DNA of 64,000 nucleotides from Methylomicrobium lacus_A (lineage in GTDB: Bacteria > Pseudomonadota > Gammaproteobacteria > Methylococcales > Methylomonadaceae): the NCBI RefSeq assembly GCF_041897535.1, contig NZ_CP169217.1:1302001-1366000 (forward strand). The letters run 5' to 3'. Position numbers and translations under genes: made by a program. The stretch's first letter is position 1. Each line of letters begins with the position of its first letter. This document shows, piece after piece, positions 46,389-55,199 of the stretch. The notes under the pieces were generated by a model. The model was given only the letters and a program-made list of their open reading frames with translations. It did not search any database and had not been told where the DNA came from.

Positions 46389-46862
46389 TCAGTCCTTCTC
46401 GGTTTTCAAGATTTTACCGGCAGCATCCACTTCTAATTCGAATTTATCTTCTCCCGTTTTGATATTTACTTCATAGCCAGTGAGAGTCCCATCGGCTTTC
46501 ATCAATTTTTCAGCTTCCTCGATTTTGGCTTTGGGATGCTCTTTCTTGATGGCGTTGGTAACCGCTTCGGGCAGCGCACTAACGTCGATTTCCTCTTCTT
46601 TCTGTAACAGCATGCCATCAGCGCTATACATGACTTCGTATTCCTTACCGTTGTCTTTGTACTCCACCTCATAGGATGCTTTGCCTTCGAACATTTCTTC
46701 TTCGAATTCCACGTCCTTGGCATTAGGGTATGATTTTTCAAAGGCATTGAGCACGGCTTTAGGCACTTCGTTTTTTCTCAGCTCTTTTTCGCCTGCGTTC
46801 GCTTGGTTCAATATCGTCAAAAAAGCAGCGAAAACAACGGTTATCATGTGTTGGTTCTTCAT
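46389..46862 (-). CDS. exported PepSY-like protein
   Basis: 157 aa from an ATG with GAGGGAG six bases upstream. Signal peptide (VVFAAFLTILNQANA) followed by two PepSY-like repeats (VPKAVLNAFEKSYPNAKDVEFEEE... and LPEAVTNAIKKEHPKAKIEEAE...). Very acidic/lysine-rich, periplasmic. Family role is unclear; beta-lactamase-inhibitor-like folds and envelope stress have been suggested. No partner gene. Confidence 0.8.
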   Translation of the reverse strand: MKNQHMITVVFAAFLTILNQANAGEKELRKNEVPKAVLNAFEKSYPNAKDVEFEEEMFEGKASYEVEYKDNGKEYEVMYSADGMLLQKEEEIDVSALPEAVTNAIKKEHPKAKIEEAEKLMKADGTLTGYEVNIKTGEDKFELEVDAAGKILKTEKD

Positions 46863-47010
46863 AAATACTCCCTCATTTGTATTGTGAGGATAATTTGACT
46901 GGCATTTGTTGTTCGTGTTCAACCGGCGCATAAGCAATGCTAACGCCCTAAACTCCTTCCAACTTGCGTGGCAAGCACTATAATCGTGCAACTTCGATTG
47001 CCAGTCGCCC

Positions 47011-47331
47011 ATGAGCCAGCATGACGGCCGGCTGGTCGAGTACGAATTCAACGAGCTGGACGAGATCAGCTTGGCCTACGCGACTAGCATTCACAAAAGC
47101 CAGGGCTCGGAATACCCGGTCGTGGTGATTCCGCTGGCCATGCAGCATTACATGCTGTTGGAGCGGAACCTGCTTTACACCGGCGTGACGCGGGGGAAAA
47201 AGCTAGTCGTCATCGTCACACAGCCGAAGGCCCTGGGTATGGCGGTGAGGACGCAAAGGTCGCAGAAGCGGCTGACGAATTTGGTTGCGCGACTGCGGTC
47301 AGAAATTATGTCGGGGGGAATAGCCGTGTAG
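47011..47331 (+). pseudogene. C-terminal remnant of a RecD2-like helicase, copy 1
   Basis: Only the UvrD_C_2 end is left: DEISLAYATSIHKSQGSEYP, LLYTGVTRGKKLVVIV and RLTNLVARL. The ATPase core is absent. A diverged copy of the same tail is at 58148-58330. Confidence 0.8.
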
Positions 47332-47583
47332 TTTTGGTTCTGGCGGAAAACTCGTTAAATTTCAGTGCTCCACTGTTTTTCCATTTTCCCAGTAGTTTCC
47401 AGGGAAATACTATCGGATTACAAATCCGCATACACATAGAACGCAACGTCGAAAGACGGGCAGGATGTGTGAAGTAGGCCCACCTGCGCGCCGGTTGTCC
47501 TACTTCACTTCCCTTATTCGCATGGGTTGCTCAACGGGAATCCTGCTCTGCGAGGCACCGGCTGCCGCCGGAATTAAAAGCGA

Positions 47584-47812
47584 TTGAACCTATGGAAAAA
47601 GCAAAGCCTATTACCTGGAAAAAACAGTCCGCGGATCAAAGTATATTGCCTCCCAGAAGAGAAACAGCAGATTGAGCGCAACGCGAAACGCGTCGGACTT
47701 GCCCTATCGACGTACCTATTGACCTTTGGCATTGGCTACGAGCCCAAGGGCGTCGTCGGGAGAAGATTGACGAACTGATGCGGAGTAACGGCGATTTATG
47801 ACGGTTTTGAGG
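47584..47812 (+). pseudogene. decayed MobC/TraJ-like mobilisation protein
   Basis: KVYCLPEEKQQIERNAKR and STYLLTFGIGYEPKG match ribbon-helix-helix relaxosome accessory proteins. The frame breaks after GYEPKG; the expected continuation (REKIDELMRSNGDL) is in another frame and ends at a TGA at 47798-47800. Evidence of a past mobilisable plasmid or ICE. Confidence 0.55.
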
Positions 47813-47839
47813 CTTGCTTAGAAAATTACACATCAGGAC

Positions 47840-47949
47840 TGTAATTTTCTAAATTATTTGGCGTAGATTTTTTGGAATTATTTGGCGCATCAGGATGTAA
47901 TCTTCTACATTATTTGGCGTAGATTTTTTGGCATTATTTGGCGCATATG
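47840..47949 (+). repeat. left terminal repeat block (two end units)
   Basis: Unit 1 starts TGTAATTTTCTAAATTATTT at 47840, unit 2 TGTAATCTTCTACATTATTT at 47896. Each contains two ATTATTTGGCG boxes about 26 bp apart, like transposase-binding repeats of Tn402/Tn7-type ends. Confidence 0.7.
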
Positions 47950-48154
47950 GGCCAGACACAGAAAGCGAAAAATTGTACGTTGAGGGGTGTAAGCCGGAAC
48001 CCCAGAAAATTTTGTTCCTTGGTGTTCATTCCGATCAAAACAGCCCGGCATTCCGACTAACAAGCTCAGCCATATTTTGAACGCTGGAGATCGGCCAAAA
48101 GCGGGCGATGAAAGAGTTTAAATGAATGGTGCGTCAATCTCGTAAAGCCGCCAG

Positions 48155-48226
48155 TCATAACGCGCAGCTTCATCCGCAGTCCCGAAGCGGAGTGAAGGGG
48201 CCGTCGGGCGGAAGCATCGGTTAGGC
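48155..48226 (-). other. attC-like site 2 (72 bp)
   Basis: On the minus strand it runs from GCCTAAC (a perfect RYYYAAC core) to GTTATGA, with imperfectly paired inner arms (GCTTC...CCGC). The stop codon of the membrane protein gene lies inside the first core site, as in integron cassettes. Confidence 0.6.
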
Positions 48227-48754
48227 GCTGCGCCGAAAAATGCCAACAAACCCAGCCGCCACCAGAAACACGCTACTTGGCGCGAATGCGAGGCCATAGC
48301 CGGACATGCCAATAGCGGCTTGGCCTGCCAGCACGAATGCGCAAATTGCGAACACCACCGCACGAACTCGAAGGCGCATACAGCCTAGCGGAACGAGCGC
48401 GAACACTACTGGAATGGTGAATAGCGGTATTACCTGTGGACCATTAACTTGCACGAAGGTGGCCGACGACTCGGAGGCGGTGCAGGGTGAAAGCAGAGGC
48501 GTGTCCCCCGATGCGTTACCTGACACTGAAATGGATGCAGAACAGCTGATACTGGTATAAGCGGGAAGGACGAACAGCCCTAGGCTACCCAAGAGCGCTG
48601 CAATCAGGGCAAGCCACAGCAACTGGCGCTCAAGGTGCAGCGCGGGCACGGCAAAGGGCCCGCGTTCGAAACGCGTCAGGCGTATAAGCGCGGCGAGCAA
48701 CAGAGCCACACTGCTCACGATGCCAAGTAACGCCAATAGCCATAAGACGATCAT
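48221..48754 (-). CDS. cassette-borne membrane protein, unknown function
   Basis: 177 aa, about four membrane helices (VLWLLALLGIVSSVALLLAA, LLWLALIAALLGSLGLFV, VIPLFTIPVVFALVPLG, AVVFAICAFVLAGQAAIG). A Ser/Thr-rich loop holds two Cys (SISCSAS, LSPCTAS). Family not recognised. It starts 20 bases after attC-like site 1 and its TAA overlaps site 2, the typical layout of an integron gene cassette without its own promoter. Confidence 0.65.
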   Translation of the reverse strand: MIVLWLLALLGIVSSVALLLAALIRLTRFERGPFAVPALHLERQLLWLALIAALLGSLGLFVLPAYTSISCSASISVSGNASGDTPLLSPCTASESSATFVQVNGPQVIPLFTIPVVFALVPLGCMRLRVRAVVFAICAFVLAGQAAIGMSGYGLAFAPSSVFLVAAGFVGIFRRSA

Positions 48755-48773
48755 GGTATGTCTGTGCCATTAC

Positions 48774-48844
48774 ACCCAACGTTTGAATTCAGCGGGCGGC
48801 AAAAAGCGAAGCTTTTGTCGGTCCGCTGAAATGCTTTGTTTGGC
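48774..48844 (-). other. attC-like site 1 (71 bp)
   Basis: On the minus strand it runs from GCCAAAC to GTTGGGT (a perfect GTTRRRY core). The inner arms TTCAGCGG...CAAAAAGC and GCTTTTG...CCGCTGAA pair with a few mismatches around a GAA loop. It directly abuts the stop codon of the 125-aa gene. Confidence 0.7.
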
Positions 48845-49222
48845 CTATGCGGTGACACCACTGATATCCTCAATCGCAATGTGTTTCTCTTCTCCCTTCC
48901 CGCTGACGATGAGTTCGAAAAGAACAGCAGTTCCTTCGGCAATAGGCACAATACACTCCACTACCGCAAACAATCCAGTACTGTTCGGCTTGAAATACTT
49001 AACCGCAATTGATTGAGGCTCGTCAGGTATTACTTTATGCGGCGATGCCGCAGCCTTTAAAAAATCGACTTCGAGAGCTACTGCGGGCTCACGATCATAT
49101 GCAAGAGCATAGCCAAACCGATTTGCCAATCCAGAGTAATCGTGGCGTTGGAGCATCGCACACGCTTCCTCGCCAAATGCTGTGAGAGCTTTTTGATTTG
49201 TTTGAGAAGGGAGGAGCTTCAT
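48845..49222 (-). CDS. cassette-borne small protein, unknown function
   Basis: 125 aa from ATG 49222 (an alternative ATG is at 49237). Soluble; contains HDYSGLANRFGYALAYDR and FAVVECIVPIAEGTAVLFELIV. No family recognised. The stop touches attC-like site 1. No attC was found on its upstream side, and 49223-49520 contains no other gene. Confidence 0.6.
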   Translation of the reverse strand: MKLLPSQTNQKALTAFGEEACAMLQRHDYSGLANRFGYALAYDREPAVALEVDFLKAAASPHKVIPDEPQSIAVKYFKPNSTGLFAVVECIVPIAEGTAVLFELIVSGKGEEKHIAIEDISGVTA

Positions 49223-49520
49223 TCCGGTGCACAACAAGGAACTAGATAGTTAACCGTATATCTGCCTGGAAATGATCTTCCACACGATAATCTATTGATC
49301 AGCAAATGATTTTCCTCTCCGTCTATCATCGGTGACAAGTAATAATGGCCGGTAATGATCAAATTACTGTCATTGAATCAGATGGAGCGATAGACCGCAA
49401 TGGGTAGTTTGCGAATCCTCGACCCGTAACGTAAGCAACCCGGCTCATAGAATTGTCGTCACATGCGTTTATCTGCTAATGCCCATTTCTCACGAATCCT
49501 TATGGTCACCCAAGAAAGCC

Positions 49521-50084
49521 TCAGGGTTCGACTTTCTTGCCTCGGGTGTAGCGATAGAAGGTGGTTCGGGCAATGCCCAGCGTCTTACAGATCGCCGCAA
49601 CGCTCTGGCTGGGGTCGTCCCGCAATGCCTGAGCCATACGCCGTTTATCTTCACTGAGCAACCTCGGCCGTCCGCCATGCCTCCCGCGCGCTCGGGCGGC
49701 CTTGAGGCCTGCGCGTGTGCGCTCCCGGATCAGGGTGCGCTCAAACTCCGCCAGGGCCGCGAAGATATGGAAGACCAACTTTCCTCCGCTCGTGGTCGTA
49801 TCAACGGCTTCGGTGACGCTCTGAAATCCAACGCCCAGGGCCTCGAGCTGCTCAACCGTTTCAATCAGGTGTTTGAGCGAGCGGCCAAGTCGATCCAACC
49901 GCCAAACCACAAGGGTATCGCCAGGACGCAACGCTTCGAATAGGCGAAGCAGTTCCGGCCGGTCCACTTTGCCGCCGGATTCCTTTTCTTCGTACACGCG
50001 CTCGCATCCCGCCAGCCGGAGGGCATCTCGCTGCAGATCAAGGTTCTGGTCATCGCTGCTGACCCGTGCATAACCAATTTTCAT
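49521..50084 (-). CDS. serine resolvase (TniR/TnpR type)
   Basis: 187 aa. Catalytic Ser in GYARVSSDDQNLDLQ, then VWRLDRLGRSLKHL, FHIFAALAEFERTLIRERT and a C-terminal HTH (SVAAICKTLGIARTTFYRY). Would resolve cointegrates of the Tni-type element; its site should lie in 50085-50239. Distinct from the Tn3 tnpR at 42939. Confidence 0.9.
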   Translation of the reverse strand: MKIGYARVSSDDQNLDLQRDALRLAGCERVYEEKESGGKVDRPELLRLFEALRPGDTLVVWRLDRLGRSLKHLIETVEQLEALGVGFQSVTEAVDTTTSGGKLVFHIFAALAEFERTLIRERTRAGLKAARARGRHGGRPRLLSEDKRRMAQALRDDPSQSVAAICKTLGIARTTFYRYTRGKKVEP

Positions 50085-50239
50085 CGCACAAGTGTACCAT
50101 AAGTCAATGCTTTGTCGAATGTTTCGGAATATTGATAGAGGTACGGATTGTGGAACAGAAAGCGGCTAAAATCAGGCCGATTTTCGTCTTGTTTCAGCCC
50201 AGGCTTGCCAGTGTTCCATAAAAGAACGTTTTTGGTACG

Positions 50240-51178
50240 CTATCCGGTATGCCCGATCACGAGACTCTCTCGGGCCGCTTCCACCGCCTGACGGGTTACC
50301 TGCGGCAGTTCGTTGATCATCACGATGCGCTCAGTCTGTGCCAGGAGTCGGCCGAGCAGACGGAAGTTGCCGCCCGTCATCCGCACGATGGCGGCTGTCG
50401 TCTCCTCATCCAACGGCGGAAGACGAACGCCGGGCGGTGTCCACGACGCGGCCAGAAGGCGACGCACCTCCGTCGCACTGAGTGGACGGAACTCGTGAAC
50501 AAAACCGATGCGGGAATAGAATTGCGGATAACGTGCCAGGCGTTTCTCTATCCCTGGCATACCGATGAGGATCAGTCCGATTTGGCTGCGGTCGAAGCTA
50601 TCGCGAAGGGTTTCTAAACCCGCCATCTTAAGTCGATCGGCTTCGTCGACCAGCACCAGAGTGGTCGGATCAGCAATGGCTTTTTCGCGTTGCACGCAGA
50701 GTCGAGCCTGCTCGTCGTAAGCCGGCGCCTCTGGCGGCGGCTTCTGCTCACCGAACAGGTTAAACCAGTCTCCATCTGCAAAATACGCGTCCCTGGCTTC
50801 CTCATAGCGGTCCCGCTGTTGGTCCAGCATTGCCTTATGCTCTCGAAGGATCGGTTCACGGACAATCTGGAAGAGATGATTGCGTGCCTGCGCGAGATCC
50901 GCCTCGATACTCTTGGGGGTACTGGTCACCGATACGGTATAAAGAAGCGTATCGGGTTGGCCTGTAGCGAGGAGGGTCTTTAGTTCTTCGTCCGGAATGG
51001 TATAAATATTCACGTCTCGGATCGTGTCCCACCGAGCGTAATGGCGTGCCGAGAGTGTCTTACCGACACCGGGAGCCCCATAACACAAACCCACATAACG
51101 GTAACGGCGGCAGGCTTCGCAGAACTCGGCGAAGCGCCGATATTCCAAAGTCTCAACGAAATGCGCCGGGTCATTCAT
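50240..51178 (-). CDS. tniB: TniB-like AAA ATPase of transposition
   Basis: 312 aa. Walker A GAPGVGKT (about residues 38-45) and Walker B LVLVDEADRL, then sensor-type IGLILIGMPGIEKRLARYPQ and FRPLSATEVRRLL. Related to TniB/TnsC/ExeA-like proteins that pick targets and activate the transposase. Its ATG overlaps the tniA stop by 8 bases. Slightly longer than typical TniB because of a charged insert (about 125-175). Confidence 0.88.
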   Translation of the reverse strand: MNDPAHFVETLEYRRFAEFCEACRRYRYVGLCYGAPGVGKTLSARHYARWDTIRDVNIYTIPDEELKTLLATGQPDTLLYTVSVTSTPKSIEADLAQARNHLFQIVREPILREHKAMLDQQRDRYEEARDAYFADGDWFNLFGEQKPPPEAPAYDEQARLCVQREKAIADPTTLVLVDEADRLKMAGLETLRDSFDRSQIGLILIGMPGIEKRLARYPQFYSRIGFVHEFRPLSATEVRRLLAASWTPPGVRLPPLDEETTAAIVRMTGGNFRLLGRLLAQTERIVMINELPQVTRQAVEAARESLVIGHTG

Positions 51179-52646
51179 TAAGGTAGCGGCGCAGGGCGGG
51201 CTGTTCGCGCGCTTCGCCGTCAGAAGGCGGGCACTCGGTGTTTGCCGAAGGCACACTGTGGCTGCTGCCTTGCTTCAGTTCCAGCAAAGTGTCAACCGTT
51301 TTCTTGCGGTCCTGCAACAGCGTGCGCAATTCATGGCGGCGCTGATTCCGCGCCCGCACGACCTCGCGCAACGGGATGGTTTCGCCGGCCAGCTCGGGAC
51401 AAATGGCCCGGCACAGGAAACGCCCCTGATGGAAGATACGCACCTCGGCCACGTCCCGCGGATCATAGCGCAGCATCATCGATTCGCCCACGAAGGCGGC
51501 GAGGGTCGTGTCGATATAGCGCAACCCTTGGAAATGAATGCCGTCGGGATGCACCTTGCGTGCTTTGGCGACCGTCAGCAACAGAAGATCCAGTTGTTCC
51601 AGTGAATCGGGCAGGCGGGGCAAGAAGCCCTCCTGTTCCCAGCGCGCTTGAGGGGCAATACCCGTTTCGCTGTGCTTCCGGAGATGGTAGTTGCCCAGAA
51701 TAAAGTCCCTCAGCCGCGCATCCAACTCCGGCAGCGTCAGCGTCGGCTGACCGCAGACACCGCCGCCTTCCGGCGTGTAGCCGGGAAGGCCGGACAAAAA
51801 CATCGAATTGATCACCCCGAAAAAGCGTTCGATGCGACCTCTGCCGCGGGGTTTGCCGGGCGTCGAGAAAACAAGCTGCATCTTGATGTCCGCCGCGACT
51901 TGCGCCAGATGGTGCGAAGTGAAATCGCTGCCGTTGTCGGTATAGAGTATGTCGGGAATGCCGCACACATGCCATTTCGCATCCTCTTTACGCCAGATCG
52001 CTTGGTGCAGCGCAAGCGCCGTTTGGATCGCCGAGGGCGCTTCGAAATAGAGGAAGTAACCCGCGATGGCTCGACTGTAATCGTCAATGATCACGGTCAA
52101 CCACGGCTTGGCGGCCTTTCCCTTCTCGCGCCGGATCAAAATGTCGAGTGGCGTGTGGTCGGCTTGCCAGATGGCATTAGGCCGTTCGGCTTCGCGGCGA
52201 TGGACGAGTTCAAAGGCGTCGGCATAGGCCTTTGAGCCCTCATGGGCCAGCATGACCAGATCCGCGGGAAGTTGGCGAACGATAGCATAGACGACCGCGT
52301 AACTGGGAGGCTCCTCATTCTGCTGTACGGCAAGGCGATAGACCTGACGATAAAGCGTGGCGATAGGAAGCGGCGGCTTCTGGAGCGCTAAGCCCTCCAC
52401 AACTTTATGCATCTGGGGCGAGAGGGAACGCCGGGTACCGCGATCCGTGCGCCCTTTTCGTGCCAACGCAGCCAGTCCAAAGCGTTGATAGAGAGCCACC
52501 CAGCGTTGAGCCGTCCGGTAGGGAATGCCCGCGTTGCGGGCCACAAGTGTCAGCGGAACGCCGGCCGTCAGGTGCGGCTCAAGTATACGAAACCGCGCCA
52601 ACGCTTTTTGACGATCCGCTTCTGATAAGGTAGACAGTTCGCTCAT
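51171..52646 (-). CDS. tniA: TniA-like DDE transposase (Mu-type C-terminal domain)
   Basis: 491 aa. N-terminal HTH region (LVARNAGIPYRTAQRWVALY), integrase core with Asp in QADHTPLD, Asp in TDNGSDF and Glu in RGRIERFFG, then a Mu-transposase C-terminal beta-barrel (RYDPRDVAEVRIFHQGRFLC). Shorter than Tn5053 TniA (about 559 aa). Reads inward from the right-hand end, as in Tn402/Tn5053. Confidence 0.9.
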   Translation of the reverse strand: MSELSTLSEADRQKALARFRILEPHLTAGVPLTLVARNAGIPYRTAQRWVALYQRFGLAALARKGRTDRGTRRSLSPQMHKVVEGLALQKPPLPIATLYRQVYRLAVQQNEEPPSYAVVYAIVRQLPADLVMLAHEGSKAYADAFELVHRREAERPNAIWQADHTPLDILIRREKGKAAKPWLTVIIDDYSRAIAGYFLYFEAPSAIQTALALHQAIWRKEDAKWHVCGIPDILYTDNGSDFTSHHLAQVAADIKMQLVFSTPGKPRGRGRIERFFGVINSMFLSGLPGYTPEGGGVCGQPTLTLPELDARLRDFILGNYHLRKHSETGIAPQARWEQEGFLPRLPDSLEQLDLLLLTVAKARKVHPDGIHFQGLRYIDTTLAAFVGESMMLRYDPRDVAEVRIFHQGRFLCRAICPELAGETIPLREVVRARNQRRHELRTLLQDRKKTVDTLLELKQGSSHSVPSANTECPPSDGEAREQPALRRYLNE

Positions 52647-52680
52647 CGATATCCTGTCCGCTTGCTACAGATGGGCAGTA

Positions 52681-52775
52681 TACGCCAAATAATTCAAAAC
52701 AAAGATACGCCAACTCATGTAGAAAATTACAGCAGATCTGTAATCTTCTACATTATTTGGCGCATGAGAGGGGGA
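52681..52775. repeat. middle terminal repeats (one in each orientation)
   Basis: An ACA-ending unit (ending AGAAAATTACA at 52731) and, 7 bp on, a TGTAAT-starting unit (52739). They form a head-to-head junction between the TniABR element and the cargo module to the right. Confidence 0.65.
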
Positions 52776-52817
52776 CCGTAAGGATTCCTTCGTAAATGAG
52801 TAACATCCCTAATTTTG

Positions 52818-52925
52818 TTACATCTGGACTGTCACGCCTTTGGTTCCAACTAAGAACGCTGTAATCAATTGAATCAATAAAAACAGCAAACCCAGCACCA
52901 GTAATATTTTTTTAACGTCTTTCAT
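52818..52925 (-). CDS. 35-aa single-helix membrane peptide
   Basis: Starts MKDVKKILLVLGLL and ends VTVQM. A short basic head is followed by one hydrophobic helix (about residues 7-25). GAGGGG lies ten bases before the ATG. Composition is like small membrane peptides of unknown function; could also be a chance frame. No homolog recognised. Confidence 0.45.
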   Translation of the reverse strand: MKDVKKILLVLGLLFLLIQLITAFLVGTKGVTVQM

Positions 52926-53037
52926 AACCTTACACCCCTCTGATCTTAACGAAGACCGATATAAAATGTTATCCGTCTGCTCATTCTAAAAGCATCAATC
53001 GAAGAAATCCCGATAAAAGTGAAGGAGTTGATTTCGT

Positions 53038-54147
53038 CTAGTCAGTTTTCACGGCTTTGAAAAACTCGATCATCGCTTTGTTTCTTCCTGGCCATTCGGG
53101 ATGCGGGCCGCTGCCTTCGCAATACCAGGTTTGCACGCCATTTTTACAACCGCTGTAAGCCACGCAACCTTCTACGCCTTGGACGGGGGCGGTATGGGGT
53201 AAAGGTTGGCCGATTTTCAGATCTTTGGCTTTTTGTTCAAGTTCGTGCCGGTAATAGCTTTCCCAGCGCATGGGCTTGCCGGATAAGGATTTACGGTCCT
53301 CCAGGTTGTACTTTTTGGTGGTGCATTGATTGCAGTTCGCCCACCATTCAATCGCCTCTTTCCCATAATTCGGGAACAGCTTGTCGCGGCGACTGTGCAT
53401 CATCATGACCGGTATGGGCTTCACGCAATTGCGGTCTGTCAGATCATCCCCACGAATGCCCACCGCGCTGGGCGCGATGGCGGCGGGTATATGCTTGGTG
53501 CCGTTGAAAAAGGCGATAGCCATCGTGGTTGTGCCGCCGTCGGAGTGTCCGGTCAGAAAAACCCTCTTGCTGTCGATGCACCATTTTGCTGCAACCGCTT
53601 TGGGTATTTGGGCCAGACGCACCGCCTCTTCAGGCGATAACCTGCGGTGATCCGCATACGCGATGATAAAACCTGCTGCCGTGGCTTCCCAGGTCAAATG
53701 GGTAAATTCTTCGGCTTCTTCCCGATCCCTGCCGGCCGGCGCATACACCACCAGTAAAGGATGGGCGACGGTATCTTTATAATTGGTGGGTGTCCTGACT
53801 GAAAAACGAATGCCGTCATCCGTTTTTTCCTCGTCGCTGGCACCGGCCGAGCCCGGTTTCGAGCCAGGTTGACAGCCTGCCGCAGAGAGGCGATCGGTAT
53901 AGTCTGCTGCCGCCGGGATCACGTCTTCCTTGGCCGCTTCCACAGCCCCTTCGTCGACGGAAAAATAGGTTTTGCTCGCGCCGGTAAAGCCTGCCATGAA
54001 CAGACCTGCAGCCAACACGAAAGTCATCAGGGGGTCCGGCTGTTTGCCGCGCCACCTAAGCCATTCGGGTTTGAACAAACCCACCAACAAAACCACGGGC
54101 GCCGAAATAATCAATACTCTAAAAAAGAACAGGAGGAGTGTGCTCAT
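53038..54147 (-). CDS. alpha/beta hydrolase, polyhydroxybutyrate-depolymerase/esterase-like
   Basis: 369 aa from an ATG with GAGG seven bases upstream. Two N-terminal helices (LLFFFRVLIISAPVVLLVGLF and TFVLAAGLFMAGFTGA) probably anchor it to the inner membrane. The extracytoplasmic part has the nucleophile elbow GHSDGG, a PVMMMHSRRDKLFP segment that can supply the Asp, and a late His in GSGPHPEWPG. Resembles LpqC-type feruloyl esterases/PHB depolymerases; several Cys (NCNQC, GCVAYSGC) suggest disulfides. Substrate unknown. Confidence 0.8.
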   Translation of the reverse strand: MSTLLLFFFRVLIISAPVVLLVGLFKPEWLRWRGKQPDPLMTFVLAAGLFMAGFTGASKTYFSVDEGAVEAAKEDVIPAAADYTDRLSAAGCQPGSKPGSAGASDEEKTDDGIRFSVRTPTNYKDTVAHPLLVVYAPAGRDREEAEEFTHLTWEATAAGFIIAYADHRRLSPEEAVRLAQIPKAVAAKWCIDSKRVFLTGHSDGGTTTMAIAFFNGTKHIPAAIAPSAVGIRGDDLTDRNCVKPIPVMMMHSRRDKLFPNYGKEAIEWWANCNQCTTKKYNLEDRKSLSGKPMRWESYYRHELEQKAKDLKIGQPLPHTAPVQGVEGCVAYSGCKNGVQTWYCEGSGPHPEWPGRNKAMIEFFKAVKTD

Positions 54148-54186
54148 CGGTTTACCTCGTCGGTTGACCGTAGTCAAACGAAACAA

Positions 54187-54717
54187 TTAATGAAGAAGGC
54201 CGACCCGTACCGGCCCGGTCACCGGCAACAGCGGGGTCGAGTCGGCTATGGTTTTATCGATGCCAATCCCTATGGCCAGCCGATTCATGCCGTTGACGAC
54301 CGCGCACAGGCCAATTACGTCAAGAAAGCGGCGTTCGTCCCACCCTGCCTCAAAAATGGCCTTAACATCCGCCTGAGAAATCCGTTGCGGGGTTAATGTC
54401 AGTTTTTTTTACCAAATGCAGGATCGGCTTTAATTTCGCCTCCCCATTCGCCCCGTCAATGTCGGCTTTTATGGGCCGAAGACGACCGCTTCACCCCCTA
54501 ATGGCATGGCTGAACGCTGATGCGTCTGATAGCAGAACGCCGACTGGTTGAGTTCCGAGATGTAGGTGACCAGAAGTTCACCCATCCCACTGTCTTGCGG
54601 CGAAAAACTCGCCTTGACGTTTTCCAACAGCTTCCACCACAGGATGCCGCTTCGGGGATATTGGGCCAGTAAATCGGCCAGTGTGGCCATCTCCGGACTT
54701 GAAGGCAGGTAAGACAT
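54187..54717 (-). pseudogene. AhpD-like (carboxymuconolactone decarboxylase family) gene with two frameshifts
   Basis: The N-terminal half (ELLVTYISELNQSAFCYQTH) holds the CxxxH region of the peroxidase-related fold and stops at 54469. The middle (IKADIDGANGEAKLKPILHL) and the end (LTLTPQRISQADVKAIFEAG) are in other frames. One break is at about 54470, the other at an eight-A run (minus strand) near 54418-54425. Could be true decay or assembly error in the homopolymer. Confidence 0.7.
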
Positions 54718-54749
54718 AAGAATCCTGGGAACCATTCGCGGTAGTCCGC

Positions 54750-55076
54750 TTAAAAAATGAAGGTTTCGACTTCCGCAATCAGGAATAAAGGAGGACCCCC
54801 GCTCGAGATTTCGATCGCATGCGCTGCCGTTTCCTGGCCTCCGGGTGAACTCAGGCAGTCTTCCAGCGCCTTCATGGAGGGAAAATACACTTCCGCGATC
54901 CGGTGATAAGGCGCCTGCTCCCGTCCCGGTGCCGAGGTAATCAAGTTGGCGTCAAAACGGATTTTTCCGGCCAGTTTTTCGACCGCCATCGGCACATGTT
55001 CCTCAGCGTAGCGGCGTTCGAACACGGTCACATCGGCAGGTGTGGGATACATGACTATTAATTTTGCAGCGTTCAT
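54750..55076 (-). CDS. EthD-family protein
   Basis: 108 aa with AAGGAG before the ATG. The sequence LIVMYPTPADVTVFERRYAEEHVPM and the C-terminal FLIAEVETF fit the EthD dimeric ferredoxin-like fold, seen beside ring-degrading and hydrolase genes. Likely co-transcribed with the AhpD-like gene and the hydrolase, and controlled by the divergent LysR regulator. Confidence 0.8.
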   Translation of the reverse strand: MNAAKLIVMYPTPADVTVFERRYAEEHVPMAVEKLAGKIRFDANLITSAPGREQAPYHRIAEVYFPSMKALEDCLSSPGGQETAAHAIEISSGGPPLFLIAEVETFIF

Positions 55077-55128
55077 CGCTTCTCCTTTCATAGCATTTGT
55101 TTATGATGGCGGCCATAATAGGTTAGAA

Positions 55129-55143
55129 ATACAAGGCTTGTAT
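55129..55143. promoter_or_regulatory. LysR-type operator candidate
   Basis: ATACAAGGCTTGTAT, a palindrome matching T-N11-A, between the divergent EthD and LysR genes; TATAAT overlaps its right edge. Confidence 0.6.
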
Positions 55144-55199
55144 AATACAAACTTTCTATGAAAGAATAGGTTTTAGCTATACTGATCTGAGCGAGGCTT

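Larger units (their letters stand above)
47840..52731. mobile_element. TniA-TniB-resolvase transposon carrying attC-type cassettes
   Basis: The left end has two tandem TGTAAT-starting end units; the right end is an ACA-ending unit 35 bp beyond the tniA start codon. Inside, from right to left on the minus strand: tniA, tniB, a serine resolvase, then two small genes each followed by an attC-like site. The gene order matches Tn402/Tn5053, but no tniQ and no integron integrase are present. No 5-bp target duplication was found at these exact ends. Confidence 0.7.
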
